23,324 nucleotides of DNA from a virus. The stretch spans positions 1 through 23,324 of the IMG/VR virus record IMGVR_UViG_3300024999_000410; one strand, 5' to 3'. Below are positions 15,490 through 23,048 of this stretch, in pieces. The position numbers were made by a program, and so were the translations under genes. The notes beneath the pieces were generated by a model. That model worked only from the letters and a program-made list of their open reading frames with translations, was not told the DNA's origin and did not search any database. Positions within the stretch are counted from its first letter, which is position 1. Each line of letters begins with the position of its first letter.

Positions 15490-16218
15490 ATGAGTAATAA
15501 TGTAAAAGAATATGTTTTGGGATGCGTTTATGGAAGATGGGTTGTAATTTATGCTGATTTGCCATATAGTCAGAGGCAAGGTAGGCTAGTCGTTGTAAAA
15601 TGTTTATGTGATAAAGAGACAATTAAATTAGTTAATTTACAAGTTTTGAGGAGTGGGAAATCACAATCTTGCGGCTGTCTTAAAATAGAGAAATTAGTAG
15701 AGAGATCCACAATTCATGGGATGGGTGGAAGAAAATCAAGGAATAAAATTTATTCACTTTGGAAACATATCAATAGTAGATGTTCAAATGTGAATAATGG
15801 ATCGTATGACAGTTATGGTGGGCGTGGAATTTATGTATGTAGTGAATGGGTGTTTGAATTCCCCGTGTTTAATGATTGGTGTTTAAATAATGGATGGGAA
15901 GAAGGTCTTCAATTAGATCGAATCGATAATGATGGTCCTTATGCTCCTTGGAATTGTAGATTTATAACTATAAGAGAGAATGGATTTAATAAAAGATTAT
16001 TACAGTCGAATAACACTTCTGGATATTGTGGGGTGTCTTATAAACCGGAGAGAAAATCTTTTTCTGCAATTGTAAGAAATGATGGGAAGACAGTATTTAA
16101 CAAAACAACATTTAAAACTGCTAAAGATGCAGCATTAGCAAGAGATAAATTTATTATAAGAGAAGGATTGCCTCATAAATTAAACTTCCCGGAACTAGCA
16201 ATTAGCTGGTGTTTGTAA
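15490..16218 (+). CDS. HNH homing endonuclease with AP2 DNA-binding domain
   Basis: I choose ATG 15490 (AGGAGG at 15478-15483). The 242-aa protein has an N-terminal zinc-ribbon set (Cys38/40 with CGC at 61-63), a central nuclease region with GGRGIYVC and LDRIDNDG (142-149) followed by NCRFIT, and a C-terminal AP2/ERF-like domain at about 177-233 (GYCGVSYKPERKSFSAIV, then FKTAKDAALARDKF). This is the usual architecture of phage homing endonucleases, which cut a target site and spread by copying. It sits between virion genes as a free-standing element. Its TAA overlaps the next ATG. Confidence 0.88.
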   Translation: MSNNVKEYVLGCVYGRWVVIYADLPYSQRQGRLVVVKCLCDKETIKLVNLQVLRSGKSQSCGCLKIEKLVERSTIHGMGGRKSRNKIYSLWKHINSRCSNVNNGSYDSYGGRGIYVCSEWVFEFPVFNDWCLNNGWEEGLQLDRIDNDGPYAPWNCRFITIRENGFNKRLLQSNNTSGYCGVSYKPERKSFSAIVRNDGKTVFNKTTFKTAKDAALARDKFIIREGLPHKLNFPELAISWCL

Positions 16219-16829
16219 TGGGTAATATTAACATCGCCATTGGTCTTCCTTGCAACTGGGATTTTTTATCGACCAAATTTTTTGAATCATGGATAGAGTT
16301 GAAGAAACCCCAACATAGTGTAATAATTGGGAATAGGGGAAGAGTAGACGATCAACGAAATTCAATAATTCATGCCGTTCTTAAAGATGGGACATTTAGC
16401 CATATATTGTTCCTTGATACAGATCATAGACATCATTCCGATACCATCCTTAAATTATTGTCACATGATAAAGATATTGTATCTGGTTTATCTTTTAGGC
16501 GTTCTTATCCATATGACCCAATTATATTCGAACAAGATGGTGATAAATTCAAGAATATAATACAATGGAATAAAAATGAATTAATTGAAGTAGATGCTAT
16601 TGGAGCTGCTTCATTATTGGTTGATGTCAGTGTTTTTAAAGAAATTAATTATCCTTGGTTCGAAATGAATTATAGGTTTGGCGACGGTGTTGTAAGTGAA
16701 GATTTTGCATTTTGTTTAAAGGCTAAACAGGCTGGATATAAAATATATTGTGATACCGGTTGTGATAACAAACATTTAGGTACAATTGAAATAGATCAAA
16801 CATATTGGGAGAGATTTAATCCAAGGTGA
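16218..16829 (+). CDS. GT-A fold glycosyltransferase (GT2-like), paralogue 1
   Basis: I choose ATG 16218, which overlaps the endonuclease stop (TAATG); a GTG at 16209 is also in frame but less likely. The 203-aa protein carries LFLDTDHRHH with a DxD motif (Asp67, Asp69) for metal and nucleotide-sugar binding, IVSGLSF just after, and a late GAASLLVDVSVF and VSEDFAFC acid motif as in GT2 enzymes. Length is short for a GT2, so it is probably just the catalytic domain. It is a clear paralogue of 19983-20612, sharing the order of motifs. It could glycosylate virion proteins, host lipopolysaccharide or DNA bases; substrate unknown. Confidence 0.82.
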   Translation: MGNINIAIGLPCNWDFLSTKFFESWIELKKPQHSVIIGNRGRVDDQRNSIIHAVLKDGTFSHILFLDTDHRHHSDTILKLLSHDKDIVSGLSFRRSYPYDPIIFEQDGDKFKNIIQWNKNELIEVDAIGAASLLVDVSVFKEINYPWFEMNYRFGDGVVSEDFAFCLKAKQAGYKIYCDTGCDNKHLGTIEIDQTYWERFNPR

Positions 16830-16834
16830 AAATT

Positions 16835-17218
16835 ATGTTAAAGAAAATTTGTTTTGCGACTATTTTTGTTTTATTCTTATCCAGTTATGCTTTTGCTGCC
16901 GAGGCAAGGTTCTCTTGGTCTCCAAATGCAGAGACCAGCCTTGCCGGGTATAAGATCTACTATGGCACAGCGTCAAAAAAATACACTTTAGATGTTGACC
17001 AGAAAATGGGCACAATGGTGGATGGTCATGTTGAGGGCTCAGTAGGGGATCTTGTTGTTGGAACAACCTATTATTTCGCCGCCACAGCTTATGATGTCTA
17101 TGGTTACGAAAGTGATTATTCAACTGAGGTAAAATGGGTGGCTCATGACCGTATCATTAAGCCAATCAATTTCTACGTTAACCCTGAAAAGAAAGTCACG
17201 ATTTCAGTTTCGCCATAA
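16835..17218 (+). CDS. Secreted fibronectin type III domain protein
   Basis: ATG 16835 has AGGTGA 5 bases upstream; a GTG at 16826 would overlap the previous gene. The 127-aa protein starts with a signal peptide (MLKKICFATIFVLFLSSYAFA), then one fibronectin III domain: ARFSWSPNAETSLAGYKIYYGTASKKYT, then TTYYFAATAYDVYGYESDYSTEV. Such domains bind carbohydrate or act as spacers. Bases 16921-16980 are 28/60 G+C, against 18/60 in 16561-16620 of the previous gene, so it looks acquired, like the secreted cassette. An extracellular or periplasmic location is likely. Confidence 0.82.
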   Translation: MLKKICFATIFVLFLSSYAFAAEARFSWSPNAETSLAGYKIYYGTASKKYTLDVDQKMGTMVDGHVEGSVGDLVVGTTYYFAATAYDVYGYESDYSTEVKWVAHDRIIKPINFYVNPEKKVTISVSP

Positions 17219-17239
17219 CTTTAGACGGGAGAGATTTAA

Positions 17240-17554
17240 ATGTTGATTAAGTTGAGTGTTTTTGATAGGATCTTGCTTTTAAATTTATTGCCTCAAGAAG
17301 TGGACATGACTATTTATGGTATGTATCAAGATTGTCTAAGATATTTGTCTTTTACTGAAGATGAGCATGACTTGTACTCAATAACCCATCAAGAAGATGG
17401 AGAAGTTAAATGGACTAATGATTCTGAAAAAGAATTTTATATTCCTAAAAATGTTTTAAATATAATTAAAGGCAGATTAAAAGTTTGTAAAGAAAAAGAT
17501 TTTTTGACTGAAGAGCACATGAGTCTTTATAATAAATTTGTAGATCAAGAATAA
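17240..17554 (+). CDS. Conserved-looking small phage protein, unknown
   Basis: This 104-aa protein starts at ATG 17240 with GGGAGAG upstream. It is acidic and helical: a Leu-rich start (DRILLLNLLPQEVDMTIYG), a central LSFTEDEHDLYS, a VKWTNDSEKEFYIP strand, and LTEEHMSLYNKFVDQE at the end. Proteins of this layout occur in several phages between capsid and connector genes, but I cannot name a function. It is separated by 12 bases from the connector gene and probably co-expressed. Confidence 0.65.
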   Translation: MLIKLSVFDRILLLNLLPQEVDMTIYGMYQDCLRYLSFTEDEHDLYSITHQEDGEVKWTNDSEKEFYIPKNVLNIIKGRLKVCKEKDFLTEEHMSLYNKFVDQE

Positions 17555-17566
17555 TTAGGTAAAATT

Positions 17567-18724
17567 ATGGCCATTGTAAGTTTAGATGATTGTCTTACAT
17601 TTTTAGATATTGATAAAGGATATTTTACAATAACTAAAGCGAATAACACTCTTAATCTTACTAGTTCTAGTGGTGGTCCAGTAAATATAGATTTGAGTGA
17701 TGGTACATATGATGGATCTGGGCTAGCCTCTCATCTTCAGACTCAAATGAACGCAAACACTACTTTGACCGGCACAGGTGTAATAACATTTGCTGTATCA
17801 TATTCTTCTACAACAAGACTTTTTACTATAAATGCTGGAACGGGCAAGACAATTGCTTATACTCATACAAGTTCTGACGCCGGACTTACACTTGGACTTG
17901 ATAGCAATAAAAGTGCGGCTCAAACTATAGTCTCAGATATTGAAGCCGGAGATCCAACTCTGATAGTTGATATAATCAGAGAAGATGTTGAAGGACTTGT
18001 TTCTGATTATTGTAGACGCGTATTTGAAGAAACAAGTTATAGATTGGAAAGGTACGATAGTAGCGGCGGTTCTATAATTAATTTAAACAATTATCCCATA
18101 ACAGCAGTAGATAGAGTTGCGGTATGGATAATTGGAGTAATGAAAGTCAGAAACACTAACTCAACATCAACAGCAACTGTCTCTGTTACTACAACTGGGT
18201 TAAGACTTGTTTTAGATGGTACTGCCGATACTTCTGTTACATTTGCCTCTAATACTACTGTAACGGCTGTTGTAGCCGCGATTAACGCCTTAGGCAATGG
18301 ATGGGAAGCAGAAATTCTTTCGTCTGTCTACGGTAGCGTTAAGTCCACAGAATTGATTCCTGTGTATGGGCTAAATGTGATAGACAGTAATTGGGTTGAT
18401 TTATATAAAACAGACGATCATGAAGATAGTTTTTATGTTGATTTAGATAAAGCTCAAATTCGGAAATTTGGTGGATGGCCAGAAGGTTTTAGAAATATCT
18501 ATGTTGATTATACTGCTGGGTATTCTGCTGACAATATGCCGAAAAATTTGCAACTGGCGGTAAAAATATTGGTGAAGTATTTTTACAATAGAAGGAATGA
18601 AGATGGGTTTGGCCTAACTCAATATAGGGTTGGTAATAATTCTGTTTTATCTGTTTTTGAAGCTGGAGATTTTCCAAAAGAAGCTAAAATGATTCTTGAA
18701 AGATATAAAAAACGCAAGGTATAG
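17567..18724 (+). CDS. Head-tail connector protein, gp6-like, with two inserted beta domains
   Basis: This 385-aa protein starts at ATG 17567 with a weak AGGT. The gp6-like core is split over residues 1-15 (SLDDCLTFLDID), about 130-190 (LIREDVEGLVSDYCRRVFEETSYRLERYD, then NYPITAVDRV) and about 285-385 (VDYTAGYSADNMPKNLQLAVKILVKYFYN, then the helix to the end). Two extra pieces interrupt it: residues about 16-125, with a TITKANNTLNL and GTYDGSGLASHLQTQMNA pattern, and about 191-284 with a MKVRNTNSTSTATVSVTT and VVAAINALGNGWEA pattern. Both resemble small beta-sandwich modules seen in environmental phage connectors and fibres. The protein attaches the tail to the portal. Usual gp6-like length is nearer 100-200 aa. 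Confidence 0.83.
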   Translation: MAIVSLDDCLTFLDIDKGYFTITKANNTLNLTSSSGGPVNIDLSDGTYDGSGLASHLQTQMNANTTLTGTGVITFAVSYSSTTRLFTINAGTGKTIAYTHTSSDAGLTLGLDSNKSAAQTIVSDIEAGDPTLIVDIIREDVEGLVSDYCRRVFEETSYRLERYDSSGGSIINLNNYPITAVDRVAVWIIGVMKVRNTNSTSTATVSVTTTGLRLVLDGTADTSVTFASNTTVTAVVAAINALGNGWEAEILSSVYGSVKSTELIPVYGLNVIDSNWVDLYKTDDHEDSFYVDLDKAQIRKFGGWPEGFRNIYVDYTAGYSADNMPKNLQLAVKILVKYFYNRRNEDGFGLTQYRVGNNSVLSVFEAGDFPKEAKMILERYKKRKV

Positions 18725-18726
18725 TA

Positions 18727-19044
18727 ATGGTTGGCCATAAAGTCAAATTAGAAATACATAGACAGACATCTGTTTCTGATGGAATGGGTGGTTACACAAC
18801 GTCTTGGTATGGCATTAAGACTTTAAAAGGGACTCTTATTGCTTTTAAAGCCAGGGAAAGATTTGTCAACGATTCGACAAAAACTATTTCTACGCATTAT
18901 TTTAACTGTGATTTTCCAAAAGATATTGTTGTAACAGAGAAAGATAGGGCATTTTGTGATGGTATATTATATCAAATAAATTTTGTAGATAATCTCGCCA
19001 ATAAGAATATTACGCTATCATTAGAATTGAAGAAAGTAGAATGA
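18727..19044 (+). CDS. Head-closure / head-tail adaptor protein
   Basis: This 105-aa protein begins at ATG 18727 with AAGG upstream, 3 bases after the connector stop. It matches the phage head-tail joining family: a start with LEIHRQTSVSDGMGGYTTSW, a mid TLIAFKARERFVND, and a DRAFCDGILYQINFVDNLANKNITLSLELKKVE end, all beta-rich and of typical length. It plugs the head after packaging and joins connector to tail. The stop overlaps the next ATG (ATGA), giving translational coupling. Confidence 0.87.
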   Translation: MVGHKVKLEIHRQTSVSDGMGGYTTSWYGIKTLKGTLIAFKARERFVNDSTKTISTHYFNCDFPKDIVVTEKDRAFCDGILYQINFVDNLANKNITLSLELKKVE

Positions 19045-19508
19045 AAGCTGTTTGGTTTGACGACAAGGTTTTGGCTGCTGTTAAAACTATTGGCGAAGAA
19101 GCAATTAAAGAAAGCTGTGTCGCCGTGACAGCTAATGTTAGAGATTCTATGATTGAAGGTACGGGCAGAATGTGGCCATCTAAAGTCCCAGGACAAGGTT
19201 TGCATCAAGCTTCTGTCCCTGGTGTTCCTCCTGCTCCAGATACTGGTGATTTGAACGGGTCTATTTCTTGGGTGACATCTGGGGGAGAAAGTGGTGGGGC
19301 AGAAAGTGGAGATAGCAAAATAAGCCCAATTATTTATGGTAACAATATCCAAGCAATTTTTGGGAGAGTTGGAACTACAAATGATAACGGTGTCAGACAT
19401 GAGTTGGGCCTGACATGGTATTCTGCTAAAAGGCCATTTTTGAGACCACAGTTAAAGCAAAATACATCTGAAATTTTAAATATATTTAAAAAATATTTAG
19501 GAAAATAA
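19041..19508 (+). CDS. HK97 gp10-like neck protein
   Basis: This 155-aa protein has ATG 19041 overlapping the previous stop. The family pattern is visible: an N-terminal helix (KVLAAVKTIGEEAIKESCVAVTANVRDSM), a proline-rich loop (GVPPAPDTGDLNGSISW), a YGNNIQAIFGRVGTTNDNGVRHELGL strand set, and KRPFLRPQLKQNTSEILNIF at the end. This is the usual HK97-gp10-like layout for a tail completion or neck protein. The loop region has an unusual Gly/Ser/Glu-rich stretch (SGGESGGAESGDSK). Its stop overlaps the next start (TAATG). Confidence 0.88.
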   Translation: MKAVWFDDKVLAAVKTIGEEAIKESCVAVTANVRDSMIEGTGRMWPSKVPGQGLHQASVPGVPPAPDTGDLNGSISWVTSGGESGGAESGDSKISPIIYGNNIQAIFGRVGTTNDNGVRHELGLTWYSAKRPFLRPQLKQNTSEILNIFKKYLGK

Positions 19509-19927
19509 TGAATTCTATTTCTACTGCAATTTATTCAAGGGGAACGGCTTCTAGTAATTTTAATACATCTATAGGTAGCAGGTTATATTTTGTAAAGGCC
19601 CCACAAGTTCCAGTCTTTCCATTTGTTAGATATTTTTTATTTAACCATTCTTATGACTGTTTTTTTAATTCAGTTTCTGATCAGACACAAGCGATTGATG
19701 ACATCACTTGCCAATTTAATATTCATTCTAATACAATAAATTCTTCTTCTGAAGCAGGTACGATTTTAGGCTATTTAATTACTCAGTTTAATAATTATAA
19801 ATTATCTATAACAGGATATAATAGTCATAGAATGGGGTTAAAGAATATATTTGGCCCGTTTTGGATAGAAGAAGATGAATCTTGGGTTTACTCAATCGAA
19901 TTTAACGTTGTTATTCAAAAAAGTTAA
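19508..19927 (+). CDS. Tail terminator / completion protein
   Basis: This 139-aa protein starts at ATG 19508 (TAATG overlap). It has the expected length and layout for tail terminator proteins: IYSRGTASSNFNTSIGSRLYFVKAPQVPVFPFVRYF near the start, a paired strand DITCQFNIHSN, a helix AGTILGYLITQF, and an EESWVYSIEFNVVIQ type end. These cap the tail tube. Position after the gp10-like gene is canonical. Tail tube and tape measure genes are not in the window; a glycosyltransferase block intervenes. Confidence 0.78.
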   Translation: MNSISTAIYSRGTASSNFNTSIGSRLYFVKAPQVPVFPFVRYFLFNHSYDCFFNSVSDQTQAIDDITCQFNIHSNTINSSSEAGTILGYLITQFNNYKLSITGYNSHRMGLKNIFGPFWIEEDESWVYSIEFNVVIQKS

Positions 19928-19940
19928 AGTCTTTTTATAA

Positions 19941-19979
19941 TTTTCCGATAAGAAAAATAAAACATTCATTATCGGGAGA
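19941..19979 (+). promoter_or_regulatory. RBS-sequestering hairpin, fourU-like, upstream of glycosyltransferase 2
   Basis: TTTTCCGATAA (19941-19951) pairs with TTATCGGGAGA (19969-19979) in an 11-bp stem, with two G-U pairs and a 17-base A-rich loop. The Shine-Dalgarno GGGAG (19974-19978) for ATG 19983 lies within the 3' arm, and four Ts face GAGA. This resembles a fourU-type RNA thermometer or other translational switch, though a weak stem may open readily. Hand-drawn fold only. Confidence 0.45.
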
Positions 19980-19982
19980 AAA

Positions 19983-20612
19983 ATGAAAGACGTAAAATTA
20001 GCTATAGGAGTGCCATTAACACACAATACAGTACCAGTTGAATTTTTTGAATCGTTCATGGCTATGCGCAAGCCTGATAATCACGTATTTTTTAGAGCTG
20101 GTGGTTATCAAGGACTGGCATCAATGAGAAATCAATTAGTTGACGCCGCACAAAAATACAACTGTACGCACATACTTTTTCTTGATGTAGACCATCGACA
20201 TAACCCAGATACAATAATTAAGTTACTTTCACACAACTTACCTATTGTATCTGGGTTGTCTTTTATGAGGACTACACCATATTCAGTCTGTGCTTTTAAT
20301 GGTATGATAAACAATTATAAAACGATAGATAATGTCCCAGAGAATGAGTTAATTGAAGTAGATAGTGTTGGCGCAGCATGTTTATTAGTTAATATGGATG
20401 TTTTCAACAAAATTAAAAAGCCTTATTTTTCTTTTATGAAAAATCCAGATCCTAACATTCAATTCGATATTGGTGAAGACGTTTATTTTTGTAATTTAGT
20501 TAAACAAGCTGGCTATAAAATATTTATAGATACGAGTTGTACAAATAAACATTTGGGGACAGTTGAAGTAGATAAAGAGTTTTCGGCAATTTGGAATAGG
20601 GGAGAAAAATGA
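19983..20612 (+). CDS. GT-A fold glycosyltransferase (GT2-like), paralogue 2
   Basis: This 209-aa protein starts at ATG 19983, with its Shine-Dalgarno in the hairpin above. It has LFLDVDHRHNPDTIIKLLSH, with a DxD motif, then IVSGLSF, VDSVGAACLLVNMDVF and FDIGEDVYFC. The same motifs in the same order as 16218-16829 show paralogy, so a duplication separates the two across the connector block. It ends in a TGA overlapping the next ATG. The target is unknown; the linked radical SAM and methyltransferase genes suggest a multistep glycan or nucleotide modification. Confidence 0.82.
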   Translation: MKDVKLAIGVPLTHNTVPVEFFESFMAMRKPDNHVFFRAGGYQGLASMRNQLVDAAQKYNCTHILFLDVDHRHNPDTIIKLLSHNLPIVSGLSFMRTTPYSVCAFNGMINNYKTIDNVPENELIEVDSVGAACLLVNMDVFNKIKKPYFSFMKNPDPNIQFDIGEDVYFCNLVKQAGYKIFIDTSCTNKHLGTVEVDKEFSAIWNRGEK

Positions 20613-21670
20613 TTAAAGAGGAATATTCACCATACAAAATTATTCATAGCTTTGACAAATTAATTCAGTTTAAAGATGGAGAACAACCAAATCCATTGCA
20701 AGTCCAGATTATTCCGTCAAATAAGTGTAACAATTCTTGTTTAACATGTGCGTATCGCTTGAAGGGGAATAAATCAAATGAAATATTTAATGATAAAGAC
20801 TTACTTTCTTATGAAAAAATTGTTGAAACGTTAGATTCTTGTGTTGATATGGGGGTAAGAGCTATTCAAATAACCGGAGGAGGAGAGCCTCTTGTCCACC
20901 CAAAAATTAAAAATATATTCAGAGATATATTAGATAGAAAACTAGAACTAGCTCTAGTTTCAAATGGCATGGCGTTAGATGATGAATTGTGTAAGATTTT
21001 AAGCGATTCAGCTTGGGTTAGAATATCAGTTGATTGTGCTACACCAGAAACATATTCATCTTTTAGAAAAGTAAATAAAAAGATGTTTTTCAGGACTATT
21101 GAAAATATTAAAAATTTAGTTAAATACAAAAAAGATAGTGTTATAGGAGCAGGATTTGTTGTTAACAAATATAATTACAAAGAAATATTTGATGCAGCAA
21201 AATTATTTAAAGAAATTGGAGTAGATAATTTTAGAATATCTGCTGCTTTTACCCCAGATGGCTATTCTTATTTTGATGGCATATATGAAGATTCTTTTGA
21301 GTTGGCTAAAAAAGCTCAAGAACTATCTGATGATAATTTTACTGTTTTTAATCTTTTTAATGATAGAATGAAAGACATGTTTGAGGGAGTTCAAGACTAT
21401 AATTTTTGTCCTACAAAAGATTTACTTGCTTATGTAGGGGCTGATTATAATGTCTATACTTGCTGTACACTTGCGTATAATAAAAAAGGGAAGATTGGTT
21501 CTATAAAAAATCAATCGTTCAAAGATTTGTGGATGAGTGATGACAAGATCAATATGTTTAAATCTCATAATCCTGATCTGAGATGTAAAAATCCTTGTCT
21601 TTATAAAGCTAAAAATGAATTCATAAATTATTGTATCAAAGATAAACCAAAACATATTAATTTTATTTAA
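20609..21670 (+). CDS. Radical SAM / SPASM-like enzyme
   Basis: ATG 20609 overlaps the previous stop, with GGGGAG upstream. The 353-aa protein has the CxxxCxxC cluster motif (Cys40, Cys44, Cys47) that binds the 4Fe-4S cluster activating S-adenosylmethionine, a TGGGEPLVHP SAM-binding motif, and a C-terminal SPASM-type set: CPTKDLLAYVGADYNVYTCC, KIGSIKNQSFKDLW, and CKNPC. Such enzymes do radical chemistry on peptides, sugars or cofactors. The substrate is unknown. Its presence among glycosyltransferases and a methyltransferase suggests sugar or surface modification. It is unusual among head and tail genes. Confidence 0.9.
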   Translation: MIKEEYSPYKIIHSFDKLIQFKDGEQPNPLQVQIIPSNKCNNSCLTCAYRLKGNKSNEIFNDKDLLSYEKIVETLDSCVDMGVRAIQITGGGEPLVHPKIKNIFRDILDRKLELALVSNGMALDDELCKILSDSAWVRISVDCATPETYSSFRKVNKKMFFRTIENIKNLVKYKKDSVIGAGFVVNKYNYKEIFDAAKLFKEIGVDNFRISAAFTPDGYSYFDGIYEDSFELAKKAQELSDDNFTVFNLFNDRMKDMFEGVQDYNFCPTKDLLAYVGADYNVYTCCTLAYNKKGKIGSIKNQSFKDLWMSDDKINMFKSHNPDLRCKNPCLYKAKNEFINYCIKDKPKHINFI

Positions 21671-21678
21671 GGCTTACT

Positions 21679-22227
21679 ATGAATTGGCTAGGTGATTTAG
21701 TTCAAAAAGAAATAACTGGAAACGATTCTGTTTCAAGCCTTGGATGCGGGGTATTGCAAGAGGTTATGGGGTTAAGGTGTAAATCTTTTGTTGGATTTGA
21801 TATATATGAGCCTTATATAAATAAAATTAAGTTGCTGGGCGTAAATGCTATTTGTGCCGATATAACAAAATATGAATTTGGAATAAACACAATTGATGTT
21901 GTAATTGCCTTAGATATATTAGAGCATCTTGATTTTAAAGAAGCTTATAATCTTATAAAAAAGATGAAAAGAATGGCTAGAAAAAAGGTTATTATTTATA
22001 CACCATCTCATTTCTTTGACAATATTAACATCAATTGGTTGGGTCAGAAAAATAATATATTTGAATGGATGGAGAACTCTCCAGATTCAGATTGGAAAGG
22101 CACTGGAATAAATAAATATCAAGAACATAAATGTTTTATTCCAGATAGAGTATTTAAAAAATTTGATTTTAAAACATCTACAGATAATATTGATAAAAAT
22201 ACATATGCGATTTGGGAGAATCAATGA
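21679..22227 (+). CDS. Class I SAM-dependent methyltransferase
   Basis: This 182-aa protein starts at ATG 21679 with AAGG upstream, 8 bases after the radical SAM gene. Motif I appears as VSSLGCGVLQEV, with GFDIYEPYI after it, CADIT at the second acidic position, and VVIALDILEHLDF as the post-motif. This is the small Rossmann methyltransferase fold. It is short but within family range. The substrate is probably a sugar or other small molecule made by neighbours, since DNA methylase NPPY-type motifs are absent. Its TGA overlaps the next ATG (ATGA). Confidence 0.83.
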   Translation: MNWLGDLVQKEITGNDSVSSLGCGVLQEVMGLRCKSFVGFDIYEPYINKIKLLGVNAICADITKYEFGINTIDVVIALDILEHLDFKEAYNLIKKMKRMARKKVIIYTPSHFFDNININWLGQKNNIFEWMENSPDSDWKGTGINKYQEHKCFIPDRVFKKFDFKTSTDNIDKNTYAIWENQ

Positions 22228-23048
22228 TACCTAAGAAAATTCATTTGTATTGGGGTAAAAATAAACCCTTGTCTTATATGAAATATTTGACAGTGGTTTC
22301 TTTTTCTAAATTAAATCCGGATTGGCAGATTTTTGTTTACTATCCTAAAAATATTAATAAAGAAATTAAATGGGACGGATTTGAACAAAAAAAATATTGT
22401 CCTGTAGGAAAGGACTATTTTGATGATTTGGCCAATATAAAAAATGTGTCTTTGGTTGAAACTGATTTTAAATTAGCTAAAGAGATATCTGAAGTCCATA
22501 AGTCTGATTTATTAAGATTGAGTTTACTTTCATCTGTTGGAGGCTTGTGGTCAGACTTTGATATTTTTTATACTTCTCCAGTAGATAAGTTATTTAATAA
22601 ATTTGAAAAGAAAGATACTCTAGTTTGTTATCACTATAATTGCCACAATATTGGATTTCTAGCAAGTGCTGGTGATAATAAATTTTTTAAACAATTATTT
22701 GACATGTGTGTAAATTCTATAAATAAAATAGATAATTTGCAATATCAAACAATTGGGAGAGATTTATTTACTTCTTTTTTTAAATATAATAAAAAAAATA
22801 TTGACGATTTTTCAGAAAAATATGAATGCAAAATTGATAATATTCCGTTTACAACTGTCTATCCATTTGATTGGAGACAAATTGAATTAATTTTTGGCAA
22901 GCACTCTAATTTATTTGAAAATACGGTTGGTATTCACTGGTTTGCTGGTGCTGAAAAAACCAGTGAATACGAAAATATTGTAACAGAAGAAAATATTAAA
23001 GCGTTTGATAACTTTCTTCTAAAATTGATGGCTGGCATTAATGAGTAA
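22224..23048 (+). CDS. GT32-like glycosyltransferase (DxD sugar-binding)
   Basis: ATG 22224 overlaps the methyltransferase stop and has GGGAGA upstream; a TTG at 22212 is less likely. The 274-aa protein begins MIPKKIHLYWG, the characteristic start of the Gly_transf_sug/GT32 family, and shows HKSDLLRLSLLSSVGGLWSDFDIFYTSP, including the DxD (Asp111, Asp113) and SDxxR features. It likely transfers a hexose from a nucleotide sugar. The C-terminal VGIHWFAGAEKTSEY fits the family end. The next gene starts within its last 8 bases. Confidence 0.87.
   Translation: MIPKKIHLYWGKNKPLSYMKYLTVVSFSKLNPDWQIFVYYPKNINKEIKWDGFEQKKYCPVGKDYFDDLANIKNVSLVETDFKLAKEISEVHKSDLLRLSLLSSVGGLWSDFDIFYTSPVDKLFNKFEKKDTLVCYHYNCHNIGFLASAGDNKFFKQLFDMCVNSINKIDNLQYQTIGRDLFTSFFKYNKKNIDDFSEKYECKIDNIPFTTVYPFDWRQIELIFGKHSNLFENTVGIHWFAGAEKTSEYENIVTEENIKAFDNFLLKLMAGINE

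Noticed and set aside
18972-19400. 142-codon minus-strand ORF across the gp10-like gene
   Set aside because: It overlaps well-supported + strand neck genes and shows no family features.
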